NCBI GenBank assembly: GCA_947450015.1
Contig: CANFUB010000016.1
Span: forward strand, 1-18,239
Length of the DNA: 18,239 bases
Reading direction: 5' to 3'
DNA from: Bacteroidota bacterium
Lineage (GTDB): Bacteria; Bacteroidota; Bacteroidia; NS11-12g; UBA955
Part shown: piece by piece, positions 7,940 through 15,389 of the stretch
Numbering within the stretch: the stretch's first letter is position 1
Layout of the letters: each line of letters opens with the position of its first letter
The notes under the pieces: model-generated
Database searches by the model: none
Seen by the model: the letters and a program-made list of their open reading frames with translations, nothing else
What the model was told of the DNA's origin: nothing
Translations under genes and position numbers: made by a program

Positions 7940-8526
7940 AAATTTATTCATGTATAGAATTACTAATTTTGATAACTTTAATTATTCGTTTATTCTATTA
8001 TCTTTTTTCAAATAAAACAATATTAAAATCTAATTTAGAAGTAATTCTGTACTTTTGTCTTTTACTTCTAAATAATTTATCATTTTTAATTTTTGGATAT
8101 AGTCGCATTATAAGTTTGGCATTTTTAATTATTTTACCATTAAGTATAATTGTGCCTAAAATTTGCAAAATATTCCAATTAAATATTCTATCTACACTTT
8201 TACTACTTTTTCTAACTACTCTATTATTTTATAAAACAAATCAAGAACTTGTAATGTATACGCTTATATTATGCTGCATAACATTTTTAATCAGTACTAT
8301 AATAAAACTAGCAAAGGGCTCTAGTCATGAACTAAAAAAATCTCCTATCTATATTATTATTACAATTGATTTCTTGATAATTACTATTTTGCAGCAATTA
8401 AGTTCTAACAAGATAAATTGGTCTAATTCACATTATTTTCGCTATGTTATGAATATTGTTTTATGTATTTTCCTATCTAATCTTATTTTAGCAAATGTCT
8501 ATATCAGGAGATTCTTTATTAATTAG
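7936..8526 (+). CDS. Multi-pass integral membrane protein
   Basis: This 196-residue protein is almost entirely hydrophobic and has about six predicted membrane helices (for example LLILITLIIRLFYYLF, VILYFCLLLLNNLSFLIFG, IISLAFLIILPLSIIV, ILSTLLLLFLTTLLFY, YTLILCCITFLISTII, YIIITIDFLIITIL, and a last one near 176-190). Short basic loops separate them. No catalytic motif is evident. It overlaps the preceding gene by 4 nt and the following histidine kinase gene by 32 nt, so the three are almost certainly one translation-coupled unit. It may act as the membrane sensor input for the kinase, whose own membrane part is a single helix. That role is inferred from gene order only. Confidence 0.75.
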   Translation: MKIYSCIELLILITLIIRLFYYLFSNKTILKSNLEVILYFCLLLLNNLSFLIFGYSRIISLAFLIILPLSIIVPKICKIFQLNILSTLLLLFLTTLLFYKTNQELVMYTLILCCITFLISTIIKLAKGSSHELKKSPIYIIITIDFLIITILQQLSSNKINWSNSHYFRYVMNIVLCIFLSNLILANVYIRRFFIN

Positions 8527-9265
8527 CCTAACTTTAATTTTACTTCCATCACTATTAACACTTTTAGGAGTTATTATATATAGTTATATCGTTATAAAAC
8601 GTTATAAACATGCACTCAGTAGATTGTTCCGAAGTAGCTTTAGAGGTGTAGATTCTGAGAGAAAAAGAATTGCATCCGAATTACATGATTATTTAGCGGT
8701 TCATACAATAAGTTTCAATGAAGATATTAATCTATTAAAATCTACTCTTAATGGGCATGATTTAAAAAACTTACAGAAACTTGAAAACAATTTCAATCTT
8801 TTCAAACACCAAACGCATCAGATTGTTGAGTATATGTATCCCAAAAGTCTTGTAGACTTAGACTGGAAGGCTAGCTTTAAGCAACTCGCAAATGAATTGA
8901 CAATGGGGAGAATAAATGTTGAATTTGAATCATTTGCCTCATCCTCTCCAAAAAACGACTGGATATTTCATACTTATTGGGCCATCAAAGAAATAGTAAC
9001 AAACGCCATTCGCCATGGGAATGCGGAAAACATTCAGATTACAGCCACTGATGAAGACAATTTGTTTATTTTAGCTATTCATTATTTAGCTTCAGACGAG
9101 GCAAAAAATTGGATTGATTCCAAACCTATAAGTAATGCAGGATTGGGCAATTTAATAATTCAAGATCGTTTATCTATAGCTGGAGCAAAAATGAAAATAG
9201 AAATTATAGATGGAGTTGTTACACAATCAATTATTTTTAAAAATGAGGATATTAATATTAGATGA
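8495..9265 (+). CDS. NarL-type sensor histidine kinase with degenerate ATP lid
   Basis: A 256-residue kinase with one membrane helix (about 8-34). A HisKA_3-type dimerisation/phosphoacceptor helix has the H-box SERKRIASELHDY (His64 is the predicted phosphorylated residue). A HATPase_c domain follows, with an N-box (IKEIVTNAIRHGNAENIQI, Asn170) and a G2-like box (NAGLGNLIIQDRL, about 214-226). The usual DxG box (V-x-D-N-G) is replaced by LAIHYLASDEA, so ATP binding may be weak or the protein may act mainly as a phosphatase or scaffold. It lacks a separate sensor domain; the co-encoded multi-pass membrane protein may supply one. It overlaps the upstream gene by 32 nt and the response regulator downstream by 23 nt. 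The family call is firm; activity is uncertain because of the missing Asp. Confidence 0.88.
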   Translation: MSISGDSLLISLTLILLPSLLTLLGVIIYSYIVIKRYKHALSRLFRSSFRGVDSERKRIASELHDYLAVHTISFNEDINLLKSTLNGHDLKNLQKLENNFNLFKHQTHQIVEYMYPKSLVDLDWKASFKQLANELTMGRINVEFESFASSSPKNDWIFHTYWAIKEIVTNAIRHGNAENIQITATDEDNLFILAIHYLASDEAKNWIDSKPISNAGLGNLIIQDRLSIAGAKMKIEIIDGVVTQSIIFKNEDINIR

Positions 9266-9863
9266 TCACGAGGCAATCCAGCAATTCGTAAAACAAAAAA
9301 TTACAGATATAATACCGAATGCTACAATTTTACTTTGTTCAAATATTGAATGTGCTACAATGGCAATTTCAGGCTTTCCCAAAATTGACTATGCAATTTG
9401 CGACATAGAAATCAAATCTGGCGCAAATTTGATAATCCCAGAGTTATGTTTCAACAAGGAAATTCCTTATATGATTTACAGTTCACATGTAAATTTGGTA
9501 TTGGTGAAGGAATTATTTGAATTTAAAGTGAATTGCTATGTTTCTAAAACATCGAGTATTGATTTTTTAACAAAAGGGTTAAAATCACTTTTCTCCCAAG
9601 AAAAATATTATTGCCCAATAGTTTTCTCTTGTATGAATTCGAATGACGGACTCAAAGAAACTGAAAAACTATTTCTATCTCAAGCGCAAAATTCCGTAAT
9701 AAAAGTCATGGCTATGGGATTCAATAGAGAAGAAGTCTCTAAAATATTGAAACTTAAAAAATCTACCATTAATAATCACATTGCCCGAGCTAGAACGGTT
9801 AACGAATGTAAAAATTTTGACGAACTCATCAGACGTTACAAATTTTGGGACATGGATACATAA
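9243..9863 (+). CDS. LuxR/NarL-family response regulator
   Basis: From the ATG at 9243 the product is 206 residues. The frame is open back to 9210, but 9243 gives a canonical start MRILILDDHEA. The receiver domain (about 1-120) has the acidic pair Asp7-Asp8, phosphoacceptor Asp54 (YAICDIEI), Ser80/81 and Lys102 (YVSKTSS). The C-terminal GerE-type helix-turn-helix (about 144-192) reads LSQAQNSVIKVMAMGF, EEVSKILKLKKSTINNHIARAR. Cognate partner of the kinase immediately upstream (23-nt overlap). Once phosphorylated it should bind DNA and control transcription; possible targets include the operon itself or the nearby surface-protein genes, which is inference. Confidence 0.9.
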   Translation: MRILILDDHEAIQQFVKQKITDIIPNATILLCSNIECATMAISGFPKIDYAICDIEIKSGANLIIPELCFNKEIPYMIYSSHVNLVLVKELFEFKVNCYVSKTSSIDFLTKGLKSLFSQEKYYCPIVFSCMNSNDGLKETEKLFLSQAQNSVIKVMAMGFNREEVSKILKLKKSTINNHIARARTVNECKNFDELIRRYKFWDMDT

Positions 9864-10163
9864 AGGATAATTCAGAGATAAATCCACTTCAAATATTGGA
9901 CAACAATTTCACGATTCATATTATTTGCAAATCCAAACACGGGTGATTTGCTAAATTTACTTAATACATACGGAAATGATATTTTTATATCACGCTACTT
10001 TTCTATTTATTGTTTAATTCGTATTAAACTTACTTAATAACTATGTTTTATTCAAAATGATGACAATATGCTAAATATGGCAAAAGCAAAATCATAAGAG
10101 ACCAGGCAATTAAGGTGTTTTGATTTACATTAAACATAATAAAAAACTCAATTACTATAGAAT
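9864..10163. other. AT-rich intergenic region
   Basis: This 300-nt stretch lies between the response regulator and a membrane-anchored protein gene. I found no convincing short gene, strong hairpin or repeat in it. It presumably holds the promoter of the following gene. Confidence 0.5.
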
Positions 10164-10949
10164 ATGGAAAAGCAATTTTTAGGATTACGAATAACGGATT
10201 GGGTAGGTATAATTGGTGCTTTTGCCTGGTTCCCACTAATCATTAAATGGATTAAAGAATATTTCAAAAAACCAAAACTCACGATAGTTTCAGGAGAACA
10301 AATAGAAATTGGATTTACATCATTTGGGCCTATAATCAATTTAAGTTTAGCCTTTTTATCTGAAACAAAAAAGGCCTTAATCCACAAATTGGTATTGGAA
10401 CTTGTTCATGAAAACAATGACACACAAAAGTTCTCCTGGGTATGGTTTGAAGAAACCCTTTATTCAATGGATTTGCCTGATTTACAACAAATTAATACAA
10501 AGAGAAATCAAAATGCGATTGCAATTAAAATAGGTATTGATGAATTGATAGAAAAAAAAATTGGATTTCAACAAAATACATTTAAATATGAATACAATAA
10601 ACTTTACAAGCAACTTTCAGAGGATGCGATTGAATTTCATCAAATTGGTAAAAATTCTGACGAATTAAAATTAACCAGTGCATATAGAAACCTTTCAAAT
10701 TTATTGACTGATTCCTTTAATTGGAAAACCGGAAAATACAAAGCAAAAATAACAACTTATATTTCAAATGATAAAATTGTTGTGCATCATGAATTGGATT
10801 TCGCTTTAAATTCACTGGATTTAAAACTATTACATTCTAATATTGAAAATTGCCAATTAAATCTTGAAAAAACATTTATTAATAATGAAATAGGTATTAG
10901 ACCATGGCAATGGGTAAATACAAGTAAATTATTGAATCATAACACATAA
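10164..10949 (+). CDS. Membrane-anchored protein of unknown function
   Basis: This 261-residue protein has one N-terminal hydrophobic helix (about 12-29, DWVGIIGAFAWFPLIIKWI) followed by a basic stop-transfer stretch (KEYFKKPK), so the rest (about 36-261) probably faces the cytoplasm. The soluble part starts with alternating strands (KLTIVSGEQIEIGFTSFGPIINLSLAF), like the beta-sandwich at the start of many membrane-anchored accessory proteins. A helical middle and strand-rich end follow (KYKAKITTYISNDKIVVHHELDF). I see no catalytic motif and do not recognise a family. It stands alone, 253 nt before the DUF262 gene on the same strand. Its place in the defence cargo region makes an accessory defence role possible but unproven. 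Confidence 0.6.
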   Translation: MEKQFLGLRITDWVGIIGAFAWFPLIIKWIKEYFKKPKLTIVSGEQIEIGFTSFGPIINLSLAFLSETKKALIHKLVLELVHENNDTQKFSWVWFEETLYSMDLPDLQQINTKRNQNAIAIKIGIDELIEKKIGFQQNTFKYEYNKLYKQLSEDAIEFHQIGKNSDELKLTSAYRNLSNLLTDSFNWKTGKYKAKITTYISNDKIVVHHELDFALNSLDLKLLHSNIENCQLNLEKTFINNEIGIRPWQWVNTSKLLNHNT

Positions 10950-11202
10950 AAATGATAATGATTAATACAACACTTTCAACAGTCCTAAATTTAACCAAAA
11001 AAACAGAGTATAATTGTTGCTATTGACTTTAGGTATTAATCTAAATTTTAATGTTGATTGTTATATGAGATTTATCATTTTAATTTTAATAAAAACTGGG
11101 AAATTGAACTTATATACAAGTAATAAATAAACAATAAAATCAAATTCAAAAAGAAACCAATTACTGTTTCCAAATTAAATAAACTAGCAATGAAATACAA
11201 AT

Positions 11203-12330
11203 ATGAACAAAGAAGAAGATATCGATTTTTTAGTTGAAGAATTAAATGACGATTATGTCAATGACGATCTCTATAATATAAGTTCTTGGGGGGCTGACTA
11301 TTCTTTCCGAGAGCTTGTAAACTTATATGACGATAATGACCTAGTCAAACCCGAATTACAACGCAAATATGTATGGGAGAAGGCAGAGGCAAGTCGATTT
11401 ATCGATTCTATTTTGCTAGGCTTACCTATCCCAAGTATTTTCCTGGCAAAAACTGATGACCATAAATTGTTGATTATTGATGGTTATCAAAGATTGATGA
11501 CGGTAAATGACTATATTAAAGGGATTTGGTCTGGTGACAACAGTGTTTTTAGTCTCTCAAAAATACCTGGAAAAATCAATTCCCGTTGGAAGGGAAAATC
11601 ATTTAAACAGTTAACGGAGACTGAGCAGCGCAAGATTAAGACTACAACTATTCATGCTATAATTTTTCAACAGAAGTCCCCCAAAGATGACGACACAAGC
11701 CTCTTCCAGATTTTTGAAAGAATAAATACTAGTGGCAAAACTCTTATGCCTCAAGAAATACGCAACTGCGTTTATCAAGGTAATCTAAACAGTTTGCTTT
11801 TAAAGCTTAATAAGCAAGAAAATTGGCGAACAATGTTTGGAGACATGAAGGAGGATTCACGTATGAGAGACCTAGAGTTTATACTGCGTTTTTTTGCCCT
11901 TAAAACCGACTCTATACTAAATGCAGAAAAAGGGAATATCTCATTAAAGAAACAACTTAATGAGTTCATGGGAACGAAGGCAAATAACAGCTATGATTGT
12001 ATCAGCAATCTAGAAAATGAATTTATTTCAACAATTAATTTGATTTTTCAACAATTTGGTGATGTTGCATTTTACAATGTCCAAGCATCAGACTTAAAAA
12101 CAATAAGACGACGATTTTATCCGACGGTCTTTGACTCAATTATGATTGCTACTTCTATAGCTCTTCATAGAGGTGTCGATATCGCGAAAACCAGTGAACA
12201 AAACCGACTTGAATTGCTTCGAGACGAGAAGTTTCGACAATACTCAACTCAGGGAACTATGCAAATTGAACATATAAAGGGTCGAATTGTAAAGGCGCTT
12301 AAATTTTTGTACAATTTAGAATTGCAGTAA
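11203..12330 (+). CDS. DUF262 (GmrSD N-terminal/ParB-like) protein
   Basis: This 375-residue protein has clear DUF262 signatures in order: KPELQRKYVWEKAEASRFIDS (49-69), ILLGLPIPSIFL (70-81), the nucleotide-linked loop IDGYQRLMT (92-100; the family consensus is DGxQR), and FERINTSGKTLMPQEIRN (171-188). In GmrSD-type modification-dependent restriction enzymes this ParB-like domain binds or hydrolyses NTPs and is fused to an HNH (DUF1524) nuclease. No HNH motif is visible here, so it is a stand-alone DUF262 protein and the effector is probably encoded separately. The HEPN gene starts 1 nt after its stop, indicating one operon and likely a toxin/controller or restriction pair. The ATG at 11203 follows about 250 nt of AT-rich DNA. 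Confidence 0.85.
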   Translation: MNKEEDIDFLVEELNDDYVNDDLYNISSWGADYSFRELVNLYDDNDLVKPELQRKYVWEKAEASRFIDSILLGLPIPSIFLAKTDDHKLLIIDGYQRLMTVNDYIKGIWSGDNSVFSLSKIPGKINSRWKGKSFKQLTETEQRKIKTTTIHAIIFQQKSPKDDDTSLFQIFERINTSGKTLMPQEIRNCVYQGNLNSLLLKLNKQENWRTMFGDMKEDSRMRDLEFILRFFALKTDSILNAEKGNISLKKQLNEFMGTKANNSYDCISNLENEFISTINLIFQQFGDVAFYNVQASDLKTIRRRFYPTVFDSIMIATSIALHRGVDIAKTSEQNRLELLRDEKFRQYSTQGTMQIEHIKGRIVKALKFLYNLELQ

Positions 12331-12331
12331 A

Positions 12332-12820
12332 ATGAACAACCTAACCGCATTAGAAAGTTTAGAAGACTGTGCCGCTGAACTTGTTAGAATAAACCATGTT
12401 ATAATTGCTTTTGGACCCGCCCACGATGTGGTTCCATTCCTCACAAATTACGCAATAATAAAATGTTGTGGCACAATAGAATTGTGTTTTAAATTAATCA
12501 TTTCCGATTTTCATAACACATTACCGCTACAAGCAAAAAGATATATTGAGAGCACTTTCACCAATAGCTCAATGAATCCTACAAAAGATAATATATGTAA
12601 AAGTTTAAAGCAATTTGATCTTGATTGGAATAAACAATTTAAAGATATGTTGGGCGCTGATCCAGATAATGGGCGCCTTGAATCCTCCTTGAAATCATTG
12701 AACGATGCAAGAAATGCTTTTGCTCACGGTTCAAATCCTGGGGTTAGTTTTAATAGCACAGTTGTCTATTTTAATGATGCCCGAAAAATTATAGATATTT
12801 TGGATACTGTTGTTATTTAA
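12332..12820 (+). CDS. HEPN-domain RNase (RiboL-PSP / MAE_28990-like)
   Basis: This 162-residue mostly helical protein ends with the HEPN catalytic pattern LNDARNAFAHGSN, in which Arg127-Asn128-x3-His132 is the R-x4-6-H metal-independent RNase motif. A preceding helix (IIKCCGTIELCFKLII) and the closing helix (FNDARKIIDILDTVV) fit the four-helix HEPN bundle. HEPN proteins act as RNA-cleaving toxins or effectors in toxin-antitoxin, abortive infection and CRISPR systems. I associate its overall form with the RiboL-PSP/MAE_28990 group from sequence memory, not from a search. Its ATG lies 1 nt after the DUF262 stop, so the two are co-expressed. DUF262 could sense a trigger or restrain the RNase. 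Confidence 0.8.
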   Translation: MNNLTALESLEDCAAELVRINHVIIAFGPAHDVVPFLTNYAIIKCCGTIELCFKLIISDFHNTLPLQAKRYIESTFTNSSMNPTKDNICKSLKQFDLDWNKQFKDMLGADPDNGRLESSLKSLNDARNAFAHGSNPGVSFNSTVVYFNDARKIIDILDTVVI

Positions 12821-12977
12821 GAACTTATTAGATCCTCGGTATTTATAACTGCGGTCATACATTATTATAACGAAATATCTTACAAATGAATACATTTACA
12901 TGAAAAACGAAAAGAAATGAATACCACGAATAAATTAAAATTCAATATAACAAAAATGAAAAATAAATAATGATATT

Positions 12978-13300
12978 GGGGGCAGATGGTCAGAATGATA
13001 CGTTTTACAAAATAGCACCACGTCTAGGAAATAAGCTAGCTGGGAAGGAAAATACCCATTTCCAAATTATCCTTCAATGGAATTAATGAGGAAAGTGTTA
13101 TCAACAGTTTAATTATTGTTGTAACCCTGGAATTGAATCTGCGGATTAATTTTCCAAGCATATTTATTGTGTTTATTAATTTACTTACAAAGATAACAAT
13201 TTCTATACCTGAGTTGAGTAGCGTTGCCTCCCTCGAGAGAGGGTCAAAGCTTCGTTAGAGCATGTACATTTCAAACCTGCTACTATTGAAATCTGCCCCC
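12978..13300 (+). ncRNA. Candidate template ncRNA of the RT system
   Basis: About 500 nt without a normal gene precede the RT. GGGGGCAGAT at 12978-12987 pairs perfectly with ATCTGCCCCC at 13291-13300, closing a 323-nt unit that ends 19 nt before the RT start. Inside are at least two hairpins. The first is 13027-13063 (GGAAA/TTTCC outside TGGG/CCCA, 10-nt loop). The second is 13220-13251 (AGCGTTG/CAAAGCT with one mismatch, then CCCTC/GAGGG closing a GAGA tetraloop of GNRA type). The middle (about 13083-13219) is AT-rich and mostly unpaired, as expected of a template. DRT2-type reverse transcriptases are known to use an upstream structured ncRNA as a rolling-circle template. The pairing is directly visible; the role is inferred and the exact ends are approximate. 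Confidence 0.6.
13220..13251 (+). other. Stable hairpin with GNRA tetraloop inside the candidate ncRNA
   Basis: The lower stem AGCGTTG/CAAAGCT has one mismatch. Above a small asymmetric loop, CCCTC at 13230-13234 pairs with GAGGG at 13239-13243 around a GAGA loop. It is among the most GC-rich segments nearby and lies about 50 nt from the closing stem. Confidence 0.65.
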
Positions 13301-13319
13301 TTCTTTTTAAATTGAGATA

Positions 13320-14842
13320 ATGGAATTGGAAAATTGGTTTAAAACAAAGAAGTATCCACATATTGGAATACCAATTACAATTAAGGATTACAAATGGGTA
13401 AAAGCATATGTTGAAAATTCTGAAAAAATTAGAACACATAGTTTCCTGCCATTAATTCACAAATCAATCGTAAAAAGACGATTTCGGGCCGACGAATTAA
13501 CACCTGTTTTAAATTCAAGTGGCAAAAGAAAAAGAGTATTAGGCAAGCCAAAAGTTCGAGATATTTTCTATGCTTCACACCTTGACTCACTAATTCTTTC
13601 TAAATACAATGAAATTTTAGCGAATGCATATGAAACGTATATAGCTAGTCTTAATTTCAATGAATCAGTAGTTGCATACCGCAAAATTCCAATTTCAAAG
13701 AGTTCTGACAAGAACAAATGTAATATTGACTTTGCTAAAACAACTTTTGAATTCATTCTTAATAACAAATCAAAAAATCTAACAGTAATTGTTGCTGATA
13801 TAACGTCTTTTTTCGATAATTTAAACCATAAAATTTTGAAGAAACAATGGACAAAAGTTTTAAACAAGACAACTCTACCACATGACCATTATAATTTGTT
13901 CAAATCTCTTATAAACATCAAATATATCAAAGCTGATCAATTATTTGAAAGTTATGGAAATACAATGATGGTCGAAATTGGTATTCCAAATTGTTCGAAC
14001 AATACTGAATTTGTGAGGAAGAAAATTAAAAACATGAATTTTTTAAAGAAAAAAGAGCAAGACATTATTGTGACAAAAAAGAGTTTCTTAAAAATAATTT
14101 AAACCTTGTCATTTCTAAAAACAACAAAAGTGGAATACCCCAAGGGAGTCCAATTAGTGCAACTTTAGCCAATTTATATATGCTGGATTTTGACCAAGAA
14201 ATTTTTGACAAAGTTTCTTCAATTAATGGATTCTATCAACGCTATAGCGATGACTTAATAATAATATGCGAGCAGTTATATGAAGATGAAATTATTGAAT
14301 TAATAAGAGATAAAATTAAATCCCTTGTTGATTTAGAAATTGAACCAAATAAAACTAAAATTTTTCGTTTTGAGGCGGTCAACGGAAATCTTAAAGGATT
14401 TGAAATAGATGAAAACACTAAAATACCAAATTATAATAAGACACTGGAGTATTTAGGATTTTCATTTGACGGTGAAAGAGTTTTGATTAAAACTTCAGGG
14501 TTTTCAAAGTTTTATAGATCTATGAAACGTTCATTCAAAAAATCTACTTCTTTGGCATTGTATAGTAAAAACCCCGACAAAACCATATTTAAGTCGAGGC
14601 TTTATAAGCGGTTTACGTACAAAGGAGCAAAAAGAAAACTAATACATAAACCTACCCATTATGACAAAACAAAATACGAAAAAACAACTAAATACTATTG
14701 GGGGAATTATCTTAGTTATTTAATTAAGGCCGATGATTCAATGAAATCAATAAATAGTAAAAATTACATTAAAAGGCAAAGTAGGAAATTCTGGAAGAAC
14801 TTTAATAACTTAATGAAATTCCATGAATCAAGACTTAGCTAA
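13320..14842 (+). CDS. Defence-type reverse transcriptase (DRT2/UG2-like), split by a -1 frameshift
   Basis: Two frames joined by a -1 shift at 14075-14081 give about 507 residues. The first frame (13320-14102) holds the N-terminal KYPHIGIPI, HSFLPLIH, NIDFAK, and motif A VIVADITSFFDNLNH (Asp160). The second frame (open to 14842) holds motif B SGIPQGSPISATLAN (about 271-285), catalytic YQRYSDDLIIIC (Asp311-Asp312), LEYLGFSFDG, and a basic thumb-like tail (SKFYRSMKRSFKK, RLYKRFTYKGAKRK). The overall pattern resembles the DRT2 group of antiphage RTs; this subgroup call is from memory and moderate. Without the shift the product stops at 260 residues and lacks the YSDD, so it would be inactive. 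Upstream lies a closed ncRNA-like element; downstream is non-coding DNA. It needs either programmed frameshifting or is a recent one-base loss. It likely makes cDNA from the ncRNA during phage infection. Confidence 0.8.
14075..14081 (+). promoter_or_regulatory. A AAA AAG slippery heptamer at the RT frame junction
   Basis: The zero frame reads ACA AAA AAG AGT and stops at 14100-14102. A -1 slip on A AAA AAG gives AAA AAA GAG TTT and enters exactly the frame encoding the rest of the RT (TKKEFLKNN). This is the same heptamer used for -1 frameshifting in dnaX and in many IS3 elements. I see no strong stimulatory stem just downstream; the region is AT-rich. A one-A deletion in a six-A run is therefore an equal alternative. 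Confidence 0.6.
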
Positions 14843-14950
14843 AAAGTAAAAGTCATGAATATTTGTAAATTATTCACATATTAATTCCTGAAAAAAATAT
14901 TTTTACATAATTTTTTTTTACATAAGTAAATTTTCAATTAAACAAGCAGT

Positions 14951-14987
14951 AAATCCCACGGAACTTTTGTAATCCCATGGGATTTTT
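14951..14987 (+). terminator. Possible rho-independent terminator after the RT gene
   Basis: AAATCCCA (14951-14958) pairs with TGGGATTT (14978-14985) over 8 bp with a 19-nt loop, running into TTTTTG. The right arm is also part of a perfect palindrome AATCCCATGGGATT (14971-14984). It lies about 110 nt past the RT stop. The stem is AT-rich at its base, so strength is uncertain. Confidence 0.35.
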
Positions 14988-15348
14988 GTGATAATATCTG
15001 CTGAAAAATTGAAATTATTGTGAATTTAGTGGAATTTTAAAGCAATTTTGATTGAATTCATAGTAAAATGCGGAATCTTTATCTATTGATAAATGGGATT
15101 TTTCTATAGCCATACTTCATTATAATATATTCAACACATCAATGCGTTAATTGAAGTAATAATTACCCTAGCGTGCATCAATTTTGATGATGCGACTGCC
15201 CAAGTGAAATCGCACTATCACCTAAAGTTATAGTTATATAAGCGATTAGTAGATACCTTTGAATAAAAGCCAAATGCAATTTTTTCAATTTGATTTCACG
15301 ATTTATTCACTTGAGTTCGTTTTGACTCACATATAGTTATTTCGTATG

Positions 15349-15388
15349 TTCATTTATTCATTTATTCATTTATTCATTTGTTCATTTG
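15349..15388. repeat. Five 8-nt tandem units (TTCATTTA / TTCATTTG)
   Basis: Three copies of TTCATTTA are followed by two of TTCATTTG, then two degenerate relatives that run into the stop codon of the DUF3987 gene. On the minus strand each unit contains ATGA. The array lies immediately behind the gene end and could vary in copy number by slippage. Confidence 0.85.
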
Positions 15389-15389
15389 T

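Larger units (their letters stand above)
14843..15389. other. Non-coding region between convergent RT and DUF3987 genes
   Basis: No gene is supported in these 547 nt. It contains a terminator-like inverted repeat (14951-14985), a hairpin GCATCA/TGATGC at 15175-15193, an inverted pair GTGAAATC (about 15204) / GATTTCAC (about 15291) with a further TTCACTTG nearby, and a short 8-nt tandem array at its right end. It may hold the junction between the mobile-element genes and its cargo, or an attachment or replication site. Confidence 0.5.

Noticed and set aside
12978..13300. CRISPR or retron msr-msd identification of the region before the RT
   Set aside because: No regularly spaced repeats exist. 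The RT has YSDD and the DRT2-like N-terminus instead of typical retron RT features, and no typical msr/msd inverted repeat with priming guanosine was evident.
13203..13439. A 78-codon minus-strand frame over the ncRNA end and RT start
   Set aside because: It overlaps the RT start and the structured RNA element on the other strand, has no recognisable domain, and codes through the perfectly pairing arm. Treated as a shadow.
14180..14842. The second RT half as an independent 220-residue gene starting at Met 14180
   Set aside because: Coding signal (SGIPQGSPISATLANLY) extends upstream of that Met in the same frame back to the A-run, so it is the continuation of the RT and not a separate gene.
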